Shown piece after piece: positions 16,483 to 25,514 of a stretch of DNA of 35,466 nucleotides. The notes below the pieces were generated by a model. That model was not told the DNA's origin. It was given only the letters and a program-made list of their open reading frames with translations, and searched no databases. Made by a program: the position numbers and the translations under genes. Each line of letters starts with the position of its first letter. Position 1 is the stretch's first letter. This DNA comes from an uncultured Clostridia bacterium (GTDB lineage Bacteria; Bacillota; Clostridia; Oscillospirales; Oscillospiraceae): contig CAMZIO010000017.1 in NCBI GenBank assembly GCA_947307255.1, positions 1-35,466 on the forward strand, written 5' to 3'.

Positions 16483-18876
16483 TCACACGCGCAGCGTGGG
16501 CGCCGCCACGCCCTCACGCAGCTCAGGATAGGCCGGCAGAGCGGTGCAGGCGCACGGTTCCGGCAGCACCAGCGCCTCGGCAAACACGGCGTCCACCGTC
16601 TCCACCGGGACGAAGCGCAGCTTGGCGCGCACGCTCTGGTCGATCTGCGTCAGATCCTTCTCGTTCTCCTGCGGCAAAATCACCGTGTGCACGCCGGCGC
16701 GCAACGCCGCCATCGTTTTCTCGCGCAGCCCGCCGATGGGCATCACACGGCCGCGCAGACTGATCTCCCCGGTCATGGCGACGTCGCGGCGCACGCAGCG
16801 GCCGGTCAGCGCCGAAAGCAGCGCCGTTGCAATCGCAATCCCGGCGGAAGGCCCGTCCTTAGGTACCGCACCCTCCGGGAAGTGGATGTGAAGGTCGCGC
16901 GTTTTGTAAAAGTCCTGCTCGATCCCCAGCTCCGCCGCACGCGCACGCAGGCAGCTGAGCGCCGCGCGGCAGGATTCCTGCATTACCGAGCCGAGGTTTC
17001 CGGTCAGTTCCAGCTTGCCCGTGCCGGGCATGACGTTGACCTCCACGGAAAGCATTTCGCCGCCGACCTCCGTCCACGCAAGGCCGTTGACCACGCCGAT
17101 CAAATCCTTCTTTGCAATCTGATCTCGCGTGTAGCGCGGCGTATCGAGGTATTCCACCAGGTTTTTATCTGTAATGTTAATTCGCTTTACATCACTGGTT
17201 GCAAAAGCCATTGCCGCCTTTCGGCAGAGCTTTGCCAGCATCCGTTCGAGCTGGCGCACACCGCTCTCGCGCGTATAGCCGTCAATGATTGCGCGCAATG
17301 CGCCTTCCTCCACGCGCAGCGCAGCTTTGGCAATGCCGTTTGCCTCCTTCTGCTTGGGCAGCAGGTGCCGCATGGCGATCTGCACCTTCTCCTCATCCGT
17401 ATAGCTGCCCAGCTCGATGACCTCCATCCGGTCGAGCAGCGGGCGCGGAATCGTATCGGTGGTGTTGGCAGTCATGATGAACACGACGCGGCTCAAGTCC
17501 AGCGGGATCTCCAGATAATGGTCGCGGAAGGCGTGATTCTGCTCGGTGTCCAGCACCTCCAGTAGCGCCGACGCCGGATCGCCGTGCAGGTCGGACGAGA
17601 GCTTATCCACCTCGTCGAGCACCAGCAGCGGGTTCATCGAGCCGCTGGTTTTGATTCCCTCCACGATCCGGCCCGGCATGGCGCCTATGTAGGTCTTGCG
17701 ATGGCCTCGGATATCCGCCTCGTCCCGCACGCCGCCCAGACTCAGCCGCGCGACCTTACGATTCATCGCACGGCCGACCGACAGGGCGATCGAGGTCTTG
17801 CCGACGCCCGGCGGTCCGACAAGGCAAAGTACTTGTCCCTTTGCGTCCGGCTTGAGCTGACGCACGGCAATAAACTCCAAAATGCGCTCTTTGACCTTCT
17901 CCATGCCGAAGTGGTCCCGGTCGAGGATCCGGCGGGCGACGTCCACGTTGGCACGCTCCTTCGTCTCAACGCCCCAGGGGATCTCCAGGCAGGTGTCCAG
18001 ATAGTTGCGCAGGACGGACGCCTCAGCGCTGCCAAAGGATTGCTTGGAAAGGCGCTCAACATCCTTTAAGAGCTTCTCCTCCGTTTCCCCCGGCAATTCC
18101 GCTGCGAGGATCCTGCTGCGGTACTCGTCCAGCTCCTCATCCCCGTCTCCCTCGCCGATCTCACGCTGCAGCACCTTGATCTGCTCACGCAGGACAAATT
18201 CGCGTTGAATCTGCCCCACGCGGGAGCGGACCTTGCTTTCAATATCCTGCTCCATCGAAATCACGTCCACCTCGCGCGTGAGGATCTCGTTGATGCGGCG
18301 CAGGCGGTTGAGCGGGCGGATCTCGTCGAGCACCGCCTGCTTATCCTGATAGCGCAGGTGGATCTGCTGGGCAATGAAGTCTGCCAGATAGCCGGGGTCG
18401 CTGCTGCCCATGACGACGGCGACGACCTCCTCCGGCAGCTTCTGCGTCAACTCGACGTACTCTCCGAAGTTGGCGTAGACCTGGCGGAGCAGCGCCTCAG
18501 TACGGTTGCCGCGGCGCACGAGCTTCGGCTCCTCGATCAGCTCGATCTGCGCCTGCAAAAAAGGCTCGCGCTGCCAAAGCCGTTTGAGCCGCGCGCGCCC
18601 TTTTCCCTCCATCATCACGCGGATGACCCGGTCGGATACGCGCAAAATCTGCGTTACGCGCGCAACGGTGCCGATCTCGTACAAATCCTTTTCCTCCGGG
18701 AGATCGACTCCGATCTCCCGCTGGGTAACGAGGAAGATTTCCTGCTCGGTTTCCATCGCCCGCTCCAGCGCGCGCACGGAGATCTCCCGCTCCACGTCAA
18801 AGCTCGTGGTCATACGGGGAAACACCGTCAATCCGCGCAGCGCCAGCGCCGGCAGGTTTTTGGTAATCGCTTCCAT
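16483..18876 (-). CDS. lon: ATP-dependent protease Lon (LonA)
   Basis: A soluble AAA+ protease that degrades misfolded and regulatory proteins. The 797 residues comprise the N-terminal substrate-binding domain (about 1-200), a coiled region with REQIKVLQREIGEGD, the AAA+ module with Walker A GPPGVGKTSI and Walker B LVLDEVDKL, and the C-terminal peptidase with catalytic Ser677 in PKDGPSAG and Lys720 in GGLREK. The Ser-Lys spacing of 43 equals that of E. coli Lon. The ATG at 18874-18876 has AAGGAG six bases upstream; the open frame extends further to 19059, inside clpX, but has no site there. It belongs to clpP-clpX-lon-engB. Confidence 0.97.
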   Translation of the reverse strand: MEAITKNLPALALRGLTVFPRMTTSFDVEREISVRALERAMETEQEIFLVTQREIGVDLPEEKDLYEIGTVARVTQILRVSDRVIRVMMEGKGRARLKRLWQREPFLQAQIELIEEPKLVRRGNRTEALLRQVYANFGEYVELTQKLPEEVVAVVMGSSDPGYLADFIAQQIHLRYQDKQAVLDEIRPLNRLRRINEILTREVDVISMEQDIESKVRSRVGQIQREFVLREQIKVLQREIGEGDGDEELDEYRSRILAAELPGETEEKLLKDVERLSKQSFGSAEASVLRNYLDTCLEIPWGVETKERANVDVARRILDRDHFGMEKVKERILEFIAVRQLKPDAKGQVLCLVGPPGVGKTSIALSVGRAMNRKVARLSLGGVRDEADIRGHRKTYIGAMPGRIVEGIKTSGSMNPLLVLDEVDKLSSDLHGDPASALLEVLDTEQNHAFRDHYLEIPLDLSRVVFIMTANTTDTIPRPLLDRMEVIELGSYTDEEKVQIAMRHLLPKQKEANGIAKAALRVEEGALRAIIDGYTRESGVRQLERMLAKLCRKAAMAFATSDVKRINITDKNLVEYLDTPRYTRDQIAKKDLIGVVNGLAWTEVGGEMLSVEVNVMPGTGKLELTGNLGSVMQESCRAALSCLRARAAELGIEQDFYKTRDLHIHFPEGAVPKDGPSAGIAIATALLSALTGRCVRRDVAMTGEISLRGRVMPIGGLREKTMAALRAGVHTVILPQENEKDLTQIDQSVRAKLRFVPVETVDAVFAEALVLPEPCACTALPAYPELREGVAAPTLRV

Positions 18877-18891
18877 TTGGTACTCCTTATC

Positions 18892-18948
18892 GCGCCCCAT
18901 TCGGGCGCATGACGCGGACGCCCCGCCGTTTCCGACGGGGGCGCCGCG
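18892..18948. repeat. Two GC-rich hairpins between clpX and lon
   Basis: The 97-nt gap holds a 6-bp hairpin (18892-18908, GCGCCC / GGGCGC) and a larger one (18913-18948) with about 14 pairs broken by small bulges. Neither has a U-tract on either strand. They could mark mRNA processing or uncouple clpX from lon expression. Confidence 0.5.
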
Positions 18949-18973
18949 CTGTGGTTTCTGCATCCACGCTGCG

Positions 18974-20260
18974 TCAGGACGCCGTTTCCACCGACGGCTC
19001 CGCTTCATCCTGCTGCGTGCCCTGCGCCGGCTTGCGCACAAGCTGCGCCTCGCTTTCACCCGCAGCGCAGGCTTTCGTGATGGTTACGCGCTTGATCGTG
19101 CGGTCTGATGGGATGTCGTACATCACGGGCATCAAAATCCCCTCCATCACCGCACGCAGGCCGCGCGCGCCGATATTGCGCTCGATCGCCTTGTCGGCAA
19201 TCACCTCCAGCGCGTCGGGTGCAAAGACGAGCTCGGCGCCGTCGTAGGAAAAGAGCTTTTGATACTGCTTGACCAGCGCGTTTTTCGGCTCGGTGAGGAT
19301 TCGGATCAGATCCTCGCGGCGCAGCGCGTCCAGCGCGGTGATGACGGGAAGCCGCCCCACCAGCTCCGGAATAATACCGAACTTGAGGATATCATGCGGC
19401 TGCACCTCGCGCAGGATACGGCTGTTATCCTTTTCCTTGCGGGATTCCACCACTGCCTCAAAGCCCATGCTCTTGCGGTCGAGTCGGTTTTCGATGATCT
19501 TGTCCAGCCCGTCGAACGCGCCACCGCAGATGAACAGGATATTGTGCGTGTCGATCTGGATGAATTCCTGATGCGGATGCTTGCGGCCGCCCTGCGGCGG
19601 TACGTTGGCCACCGTCCCCTCGACGATCTTGAGCAGCGCCTGCTGCACGCCCTCGCCGGAGACGTCGCGCGTGATGGAGGTATTCTCGCTCTTGCGGGCG
19701 ATCTTGTCGATCTCGTCGACGTAGATGATACCGCGCTCAGCCAGCGTTACGTCGTAATCCGCCGCCTGCAGAAGGCGCAGCAGAATATTCTCCACGTCGT
19801 CGCCGACGTAGCCCGCTTCCGTCAGCGTGGTGGCGTCGGCAATGGCAAAGGGCACCTTCAAAATACGCGCCAGCGTCTGGGCAAAGAGCGTCTTGCCAGA
19901 GCCGGTGGGACCCAGCATGAGGATATTGCTCTTTTGCAGCTCGACGTCGTCCCCGCCGCCAAAGTAGATGCGCTTATAGTGGTTGTACACGGACACGGAC
20001 AGGGCGACCTTCGCCGCCTCCTGCCCGATGATATACTGATCCAGCACGTCGTGAATCTCGCGCGGGGTAGGCAGCGCGTCCGGTGTCTGCGGATCGTTCT
20101 CAATGCGCGTATCGTAGCCGTCGTCCAGGATTTCCATGCACAGGTTCACACACTCGTCGCAAATGCGCACGCCGCCCGCGCCCTGGATCATGCGGTGCAC
20201 TTCCCGCTCCTGCTTGCCGCAGAAGGAGCAGCGCAGCGGCTTCTTGCTTTCTTCACTCAT
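18974..20260 (-). CDS. clpX: ClpX, unfoldase subunit of the ClpXP protease
   Basis: A AAA+ unfoldase that feeds substrates to ClpP. The 428 residues begin with the C4 zinc-binding domain (Cys11, Cys14, Cys34, Cys37), then the AAA+ large domain with Walker A GPTGSGKT (117-124), Walker B IIYVDEID (178-185) and the GYVG pore loop (150-153), sensor 2 in NIGARGLR, and an extended C-terminal tail. The ClpP-docking loop reads MGF (265-267) where the consensus is IGF or LGF. The stop of clpP is 12 nt upstream. The ribosome binding site is weak (GAGGA, some distance from the ATG). Confidence 0.97.
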   Translation of the reverse strand: MSEESKKPLRCSFCGKQEREVHRMIQGAGGVRICDECVNLCMEILDDGYDTRIENDPQTPDALPTPREIHDVLDQYIIGQEAAKVALSVSVYNHYKRIYFGGGDDVELQKSNILMLGPTGSGKTLFAQTLARILKVPFAIADATTLTEAGYVGDDVENILLRLLQAADYDVTLAERGIIYVDEIDKIARKSENTSITRDVSGEGVQQALLKIVEGTVANVPPQGGRKHPHQEFIQIDTHNILFICGGAFDGLDKIIENRLDRKSMGFEAVVESRKEKDNSRILREVQPHDILKFGIIPELVGRLPVITALDALRREDLIRILTEPKNALVKQYQKLFSYDGAELVFAPDALEVIADKAIERNIGARGLRAVMEGILMPVMYDIPSDRTIKRVTITKACAAGESEAQLVRKPAQGTQQDEAEPSVETAS

Positions 20261-20272
20261 CGTTCATCGTCC

Positions 20273-20854
20273 TCATCTTTTGTAGATCACCTTGTCGATC
20301 AGGCCGTATGCCTTCGCCTGCTCGGCGGTCATAAAGTTGTCGCGCTCGCAGTCCTCGCGCAGCACGGCGTAGTCCTTGCCGCAGTTTTCCGCCAGGATGT
20401 GCGTAAGCTTTTCCTTGATCTCCAGCATTCGCTTGGCGTGGATCTCGATATCCGTCGCCTGGCCCTGGAAGCCGCCGAGCGGCTGATGAATCATGATCTC
20501 CGCGTTGGGCAGCGCAATCCGCTTGCCCTTCGTGCCGGCGGAGAGCAGGAACGCGCCCATACTTGCCGCAAGCCCCACGCAAATCGTGGACACGTCGCAC
20601 TTGATATACTGCATCGTGTCGTAGATCGCCAGGCCGTCCGTTACGCTACCGCCGGGAGAGTTGATATAAAACTGAATGTCCTTGTCGGGATCCTTCGCTT
20701 CCAGATAGAGCATCTGTGCGACGATCAGGCTGGCCGTGGTTGCGTTGACCTCCTCGCCGAGGAAGATGATCCGATCCTCCAGCAGGCGGGAAAAAATGTC
20801 GTAAGACCGCTCGCCGCGGTTGGTCTGTTCGACGACGTAAGGAACTAAACTCAT
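20273..20854 (-). CDS. clpP: ATP-dependent Clp protease proteolytic subunit
   Basis: The tetradecameric serine-protease chamber for ClpX and other Clp ATPases. With the ATG at 20852-20854 (AGGAGG seven bases upstream) it is 193 residues. The catalytic triad is complete: Ser98 in GLAASMGAF, His123 in MIHQPLGG, Asp172 in [15 protein letters not shown] is the substrate-binding strand. An in-frame extension to 20911 runs into the palindrome upstream and is rejected. The order tig-clpP-clpX-lon is widespread in bacteria. Confidence 0.97.
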   Translation of the reverse strand: MSLVPYVVEQTNRGERSYDIFSRLLEDRIIFLGEEVNATTASLIVAQMLYLEAKDPDKDIQFYINSPGGSVTDGLAIYDTMQYIKCDVSTICVGLAASMGAFLLSAGTKGKRIALPNAEIMIHQPLGGFQGQATDIEIHAKRMLEIKEKLTHILAENCGKDYAVLREDCERDNFMTAEQAKAYGLIDKVIYKR

Positions 20855-20908
20855 GGATATACCTCCTGTTACATTGTTCATACCCTGTTCAAATTTTCGA
20901 TAGGTATA

Positions 20909-20945
20909 CAATCAACCACAAATGATACCCATTTGTGGTTGATTG
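20909..20945. promoter_or_regulatory. Perfect 16-bp inverted repeat between tig and clpP
   Basis: Arms of 16 identical complementary bases (CAATCAACCACAAATG and its complement) around a 5-nt centre, in the 122-nt gap upstream of clpP. The arms are A/T-rich in a GC-rich genome and there is no U-tract, so it does not look like a terminator. It does not match the CtsR direct repeat or CIRCE. It could be an operator or a strong RNA hairpin in the tig-clpP mRNA. Confidence 0.75.
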
Positions 20946-20976
20946 ACGGTTCTATCTATTATTGCCAATTCCAGAA

Positions 20977-22362
20977 TTATTCAGCCTTCTCAGCGGCCTT
21001 TTTCGTGCTCTTGCGGGCAGGCTTTTTTTCGGCCTTCTCCGCCTTCTCGCCCTCAGCGCTCTCTTCGGCTTTTTCCTCAGCCTTGGCGGGCTTTTCTGCC
21101 TTGGCGCTGTTGAACACGACGGCAATCGCCTTTTCATTGAGAACCTGTCTGTTCACATCCGCGGCGGGCAGATACTGCTTGAGCGCTTCAACGTCCATGC
21201 CGTAGCGCTCCGCCAGCTTCTTGTACTCGGCCTCGACCTCGTCGTCGCTGACCGCAAGATTCTCCTCCTTGATGATCTGCGCAATCGCCAGATCCATCTT
21301 CACCTGGCGGATCGCCGGCTCCTTGCCTTCCTCCATGAACTGTTCTTCGCTCATGCCGGTCATCTTGAGATATTGGTCGTAGGGAATGCCCTGCGACTGC
21401 AGACGGGACTTGAACTCCTCCAGGAAGCGCTTGCACTGCTCGTCGATCAGAACATCGGGAATATCGCACTCGATCCCCTCGGCAACCTTCTCGATCAGGG
21501 TGTTTTCAAACGCGACCTTGGCCGCCTGCTCACGCTCGTTTACAAGGTTCTTCTTGATATCGTCCTTAAGCTCCTTGATGGTATCAAACTCGGAAACGTC
21601 CTTGGCAAAGTCGTCGTCCAGCGCGGGGATCTCCTTGAACTTCACCTCGTTGACCTTAACGTGGAACACCACGGCCTTGCCGGCCAGATCCGCGTGATAA
21701 TCCTCCGGGAAGGTGATGTCGATGTCCTTCTCCTCGCCGGCCTTCATGCCGATGACCTGCTCTTCAAAGCCGGGGACGAAGCTGCCGGAGCCAAGCTCCA
21801 GCTCGTAGTTCTCGCCCTTGCCGCCGTCAAACGCCGTGCCGTTGTCAAAGCCTTCAAAGTCGATCACAGCAATGTCGCCCTTCTTTGCCTTGCGGTCCAC
21901 GCTGACCAGGCGGGCATTGCGCTGCGCCATCTCATTCAAGCGCTCCTTCACGTCGTTTGCGGAGACCTTGACCTCCTCCTTGACCGCGCTCAGGCCCTTG
22001 TACTGGCCCAGCTTGACCTCAGGATAGACGGGGACGGTCGCCTTGAAGGTAAATCCGTCCTTCGTAACCTCGCCCAGTTCGATCTCCGGATAGCCGATCG
22101 CGTCCAGGCCGCTGTTGCCGATTGCCTGCGTATATGCATCGGGCAGAGCGATGTCAACCGCATCACTGTAAAAAACCTCTGCGCCGTAAAGCTTCTCAAT
22201 CATCTTGCGGGGAGCCTTGCCGGGACGGAAACCGGGGACGCTGATCTTGCCGCGCATCTTGAGATAAGCCTTGGCGATAGCAGCCTCGAACTCCTCCGCG
22301 CCGACCTCGATGTCCACAGCAACTCTGCTCTTTTCCAGCTTTTCAATGTTTTTGACGTTCAT
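20977..22362 (-). CDS. tig: Trigger factor, ribosome-bound chaperone
   Basis: Binds at the ribosome exit tunnel and helps nascent chains fold. The 461 residues have the N-terminal ribosome-docking signature GFRPGKAP (44-51), a central FKBP-type prolyl isomerase domain (about 160-245; KKGDIAVIDFEGFDNG, GSFVPGFEEQVIGM), and the helical C-terminal chaperone domain to about 415. The last 40 residues are a low-complexity tail of K, A and E with few hydrophobics, longer than usual. The ATG at 22360-22362 follows GGAGG. Its own promoter is proposed at 22417-22445. Confidence 0.96.
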   Translation of the reverse strand: MNVKNIEKLEKSRVAVDIEVGAEEFEAAIAKAYLKMRGKISVPGFRPGKAPRKMIEKLYGAEVFYSDAVDIALPDAYTQAIGNSGLDAIGYPEIELGEVTKDGFTFKATVPVYPEVKLGQYKGLSAVKEEVKVSANDVKERLNEMAQRNARLVSVDRKAKKGDIAVIDFEGFDNGTAFDGGKGENYELELGSGSFVPGFEEQVIGMKAGEEKDIDITFPEDYHADLAGKAVVFHVKVNEVKFKEIPALDDDFAKDVSEFDTIKELKDDIKKNLVNEREQAAKVAFENTLIEKVAEGIECDIPDVLIDEQCKRFLEEFKSRLQSQGIPYDQYLKMTGMSEEQFMEEGKEPAIRQVKMDLAIAQIIKEENLAVSDDEVEAEYKKLAERYGMDVEALKQYLPAADVNRQVLNEKAIAVVFNSAKAEKPAKAEEKAEESAEGEKAEKAEKKPARKSTKKAAEKAE

Positions 22363-22416
22363 GTTTTCTTTCTCCTCCGTTTATGCCAAGGATAGAATTG
22401 CTCATTGCATTTTGGT

Positions 22417-22445
22417 ATTTTACCATATGTTTTTGGAAATATCTA
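22417..22445 (-). promoter_or_regulatory. Probable promoter of tig
   Basis: Minus strand: -35 TAGATA (22440-22445; four of six consensus bases), 17-nt spacer, -10 TAAAAT (22417-22422) preceded by TGG, an extended -10. It lies in the gap between the metallophosphoesterase stop and tig, where no terminator is visible. Confidence 0.5.
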
Positions 22446-22457
22446 CCCTTTTTTCCT

Positions 22458-23159
22458 CTAATCACAGATTTTTTTTGGAACAAAGCCGATATAATCCGCC
22501 GAAATCAAGGCGTATTCCGTCGAATTCCGCCGCCCCTCAAAGGCGCGGCGGTGCGTTGCGCCGTGCAGGTGGCCGTAATAGCAGCGGACCGGGCGATACC
22601 GATCGATCAGCGCCAGCAGCTCCGGGCACTGGTAGCCCTGGTAGATCGGCGGATAGTGCAAAAAGCACAAAAGCTCCTTCTCCGGCGCACTTTGCCGCGC
22701 GGAGCGAAACGACGCCTCCAGCCGCAGCGCCTCGCGCGCCACCATCTTGCCCGTGTGCGTACCGGCGGCATCCTCCTCGTAAAACCAGCCCCGCGTGCCG
22801 CAGATGGCATAATCGCCGTAAAGGAAGCAGTTGTTGTGGAGAACGTCGAGCGTGGAAAAACCCTGCGCGGCAAAAAAATGCTTCATCTTCGCCGCCGTGC
22901 CCCACCAGTAGTCGTGATTGCCTTTGAGCAGCAGCTTTTTGCCCGGCAGCGCATCCAGGAAGCGGAAATCCTCCAGCGCTCCCTCCAGCGACATACCCCA
23001 GGAGGTGTCGCCGGCAAGCACCGTAACGTCGTCTTCCGTCAGTTGGGCAAACGCCTCCCGCAGGCGCTGCGTATGGTTTGCCCAGCGTTCACCAAACACG
23101 TCCATCGGCTTTTCTCCCGTGAGGGAAAGGTGCAAGTCCCCTATCACGTACAGCGCCAT
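22458..23159 (-). CDS. Calcineurin-like metallophosphoesterase, substrate unknown
   Basis: A dinuclear metal-dependent phosphoesterase domain of 233 residues. The metal ligands occur in order: GDLHLS near the N terminus, LAGDTSWG, KGNHDYWWG, HYPPIY and the terminal GHLHG. The start at 23157-23159 (MALYVIGDLHLS) has GGGAGGAG about ten bases upstream; the open frame reaches 23246 inside aroA and is not used. It is the last gene of the aroF-aroB-aroA transcription unit, 26 nt after aroA. No membrane segment or signal peptide is seen, so it is probably cytoplasmic. No link to aromatic metabolism is known to me. Confidence 0.85.
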   Translation of the reverse strand: MALYVIGDLHLSLTGEKPMDVFGERWANHTQRLREAFAQLTEDDVTVLAGDTSWGMSLEGALEDFRFLDALPGKKLLLKGNHDYWWGTAAKMKHFFAAQGFSTLDVLHNNCFLYGDYAICGTRGWFYEEDAAGTHTGKMVAREALRLEASFRSARQSAPEKELLCFLHYPPIYQGYQCPELLALIDRYRPVRCYYGHLHGATHRRAFEGRRNSTEYALISADYIGFVPKKICD

Positions 23160-23185
23160 TGCCGCGTCTCCTCCCTTCCGTTTCT

Positions 23186-24436
23186 TTATTCCGCCTGCAG
23201 CCGCGCAAAATCCATCCAGAAATCCGGATAGGATTTCCCGACGCATTCCGCGTGTAAAACCCGCACGCCGTCCCGCGCCGCACAGGCGGCTACCGCCGCC
23301 GCCATGGCAATGCGATGGTCATTTTCCGATCGGACCGTTCCGCCGTGCAGCGCGCCGCCGCAGATCACCAGGCCGTCCGCCGTTTCCGTTACCTGTGCGC
23401 CCAGCGCCCGGAGCATATCCGCCGTCGTGCGCAGGCGGTCGGATTCCTTGAAACGCAATCGTGCGGCGTTGACCACGTGCGTCTCTCCCTGCGCCGCCGC
23501 AGCCAACACGCTCAGCGCCGGCACGAGATCCGGCGTCTCCGCCGCGTCAATCCGGCAGGCGTGTAAATCGCCGCCGCGCACGCATACGGCGTCCGCCCGT
23601 TCTTCCACCGCGGCGCCGAAGGCGCGCAGATAGGCGAGGATCGCGCGATCGCCCTGTGCGGAGTGAAGATCAAGCCCTTCTACCCGCACGCCGCGCGTGC
23701 TCAGCGCGCCCATGCACAAAAAGCACGCGGCGTTCGTCCAGTCGCCCTCCACCGCAAGGCACTGCGGCAGGTCAAACTGCTGCCCGCCGGGGATCCGGTA
23801 TCCGCCGTCGTCCTTTTGCATACGCACGCCGGCCAGGCGAAGCGTCTGCTCCGTCATGCCGACGTAAGGGGCGGATTCCAACACGCCGGTTACGCGCAGC
23901 GTGCTCTCCCCGCTCAGCCGGGGCAGCGCAAAGAGCAATCCGGACACGTACTGGGAGGAGACGTTGCCCGCAATCGCAAAGGCCCCCGCCTGCAGCGCCC
24001 CGGCGCAGTGCAGCGCCGCGCCCTCTGCGCGCAACGTCATACCGTGGCGAATCAGCTCCGCGTCCAACGGCGCGAGCGGGCGCAGCGGCAGTCTCCCCTC
24101 CCGTAAAAACGTCGCGCGCGCGCCCAGTGCGCCCACCAGCGGAAGCAGCAGGCGCAGCGTGGCAGCGCTCTCTCCGCAGGGCAAAACGCATTCTTCCCTC
24201 GGTATCTCTTCGGTCGGCACAACGCACAGCGTCCCCGCTTCCGTCCGGTCAATCCGCGCTCCCAGCGCCTGCAGACAGCGGATCGTCGCATGGAGATCCG
24301 CGCCGACCGTCGCACAGGAGATGCGAACGGGGCGGCGACCCAATGCGGCGCACAGCAGCAGCCGGTGTCCCTGTGATTTCGACGCGCTCGCCCGCACGCA
24401 GCCGCTGCGCGCGCCTCCGTCCAGCGTCAGATTCAT
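23186..24436 (-). CDS. aroA: 3-phosphoshikimate 1-carboxyvinyltransferase (EPSP synthase)
   Basis: Joins shikimate 3-phosphate and phosphoenolpyruvate, the sixth shikimate step. The 416 residues contain SASKSQGHRLLL (substrate and PEP site), CGESAATLRLLLPLVG in place of the more common GNSGTT-type block, VSSQYVSGLLFALP, LRFKESDRL and the ending KSYPDFWMDF. The divergent first motifs are also seen in other Clostridia, as I recall. The ATG at 24434-24436 overlaps the aroB stop as ATGA, with GGAGG six bases upstream, so start and coupling are clear. Sensitivity to glyphosate cannot be inferred. Confidence 0.93.
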   Translation of the reverse strand: MNLTLDGGARSGCVRASASKSQGHRLLLCAALGRRPVRISCATVGADLHATIRCLQALGARIDRTEAGTLCVVPTEEIPREECVLPCGESAATLRLLLPLVGALGARATFLREGRLPLRPLAPLDAELIRHGMTLRAEGAALHCAGALQAGAFAIAGNVSSQYVSGLLFALPRLSGESTLRVTGVLESAPYVGMTEQTLRLAGVRMQKDDGGYRIPGGQQFDLPQCLAVEGDWTNAACFLCMGALSTRGVRVEGLDLHSAQGDRAILAYLRAFGAAVEERADAVCVRGGDLHACRIDAAETPDLVPALSVLAAAAQGETHVVNAARLRFKESDRLRTTADMLRALGAQVTETADGLVICGGALHGGTVRSENDHRIAMAAAVAACAARDGVRVLHAECVGKSYPDFWMDFARLQAE

Positions 24437-25491
24437 CGCGCGCCTCCGTCCCGCAACCACGCCGGGAACTCCGTCAGCGCAATCTGCTCCAGTCGACAGC
24501 GCCCGATATCCTCCGGTAATACCAGCTCCAGCGTCGACGCCGATATTTTTTTGTCCGATCGCGCCGCCTCGTACAGCGCGTCGGCCGTATACTCTGTTTC
24601 CGTCGGCAAGCCGTAGCGCTCCAGTATGGCGCACAACCTGTCAAGCGTTTCTTCTTTACAGATATTCCGCTTCCATGCGGCGCGGGTAATCATCGTCATG
24701 CCGATTGCCACCGCATAGCCGTGAGAAACCGTATACCGGCTGCACGATTCCACCGCGTGGCCGATCGTGTGGCCGAGGTTGAGCAAGCGGCGGTTTCCAA
24801 GATCAAATTCATCTGCGGCGACGCAGTCGCGCTTGATCATCACACAATGCGCGATGACGTGTGCCAGCTGCTCGCAAACCGGCGTATCGAGCAGCTCGCT
24901 AAAAAAGCGCTCGTCCCCCATCACGCCGTATTTGATCGCCTCCGCGCAGCCCTCCCGATAGGACTGCTCCGGCAGCGAGCGCAGTGCAAGCGGATCGCAA
25001 AGCACCAGCGCTGGCTGATAAAAGGTGCCCACTTGGTTTTTGGCACTGTCCAGGTTGATCGCCGTCTTCCCGCCGACGGAGGAATCCACCGCGGAGAGCA
25101 GCGTCGTGGGGATTTGCACGTGGGACAGGCCGCGCAGATAGGTCGATGCGGCAAAGCCGGCAATGTCCCCCACCACACCGCCGCCGAGCGAGACGATCAC
25201 GTCGCTGCGCTTCAAGCGGCACGCAGCAAGAAAGTGCAGGATCTCTCCATAGGTGGTCAGATTCTTTTGACTCTCCCCGGCGGGGAACAGAAAACAAACC
25301 ACACGAAAGCCCGCCGCCTCCAGCGAGGCTTTCACCGTCTCTCCGTAAAGCGCAAAAACGGTCTCATCCGAAATCAGTGCGGCGGCCGATGCGCGGCAGA
25401 CCCCCGCCACGCACGCTCCCGCCCGCGCAAGGAGTCCCTCCTGCACGCATACGTCATACGTCCGGGACGCCGTAACGCGGATCCGCTGCAT
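24433..25491 (-). CDS. aroB: 3-dehydroquinate synthase
   Basis: Second shikimate step: cyclises DAHP to 3-dehydroquinate, NAD- and zinc-dependent. Motifs: [17 protein letters not shown] (NAD/phosphate binding), [29 protein letters not shown], and zinc ligands in [13 protein letters not shown] and [10 protein letters not shown]. Two starts compete: 25491 (352 residues, [14 protein letters not shown], with GGGAG eight bases upstream, matching where the family usually begins) and 25518 (361 residues, ATGA overlap with aroF). I prefer 25491. It ends in an ATGA overlap with aroA. Confidence 0.94.
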   Translation of the reverse strand: MQRIRVTASRTYDVCVQEGLLARAGACVAGVCRASAAALISDETVFALYGETVKASLEAAGFRVVCFLFPAGESQKNLTTYGEILHFLAACRLKRSDVIVSLGGGVVGDIAGFAASTYLRGLSHVQIPTTLLSAVDSSVGGKTAINLDSAKNQVGTFYQPALVLCDPLALRSLPEQSYREGCAEAIKYGVMGDERFFSELLDTPVCEQLAHVIAHCVMIKRDCVAADEFDLGNRRLLNLGHTIGHAVESCSRYTVSHGYAVAIGMTMITRAAWKRNICKEETLDRLCAILERYGLPTETEYTADALYEAARSDKKISASTLELVLPEDIGRCRLEQIALTEFPAWLRDGGAR

Positions 25492-25514
25492 CCGGTTTTC
25501 TCCCATTCCGCCGC

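Noticed and set aside
16463..16486. GTG start of engB at 16486
   Set aside because: It would overlap the lon stop and lacks a site; GGAGG eight bases before 16462 decides the start.
20909..20955. H-type pseudoknot in the tig-clpP palindrome (loop GGTAT complementary to ATACC just downstream)
   Set aside because: Only one base would have to cross a 16-bp stem, which is sterically impossible unless most of the stem opens.
20855..20976. CtsR or CIRCE operator upstream of clpP
   Set aside because: Neither the CtsR heptad direct repeat nor the CIRCE TTAGCACTC inverted repeat is present; only the unrelated palindrome is.
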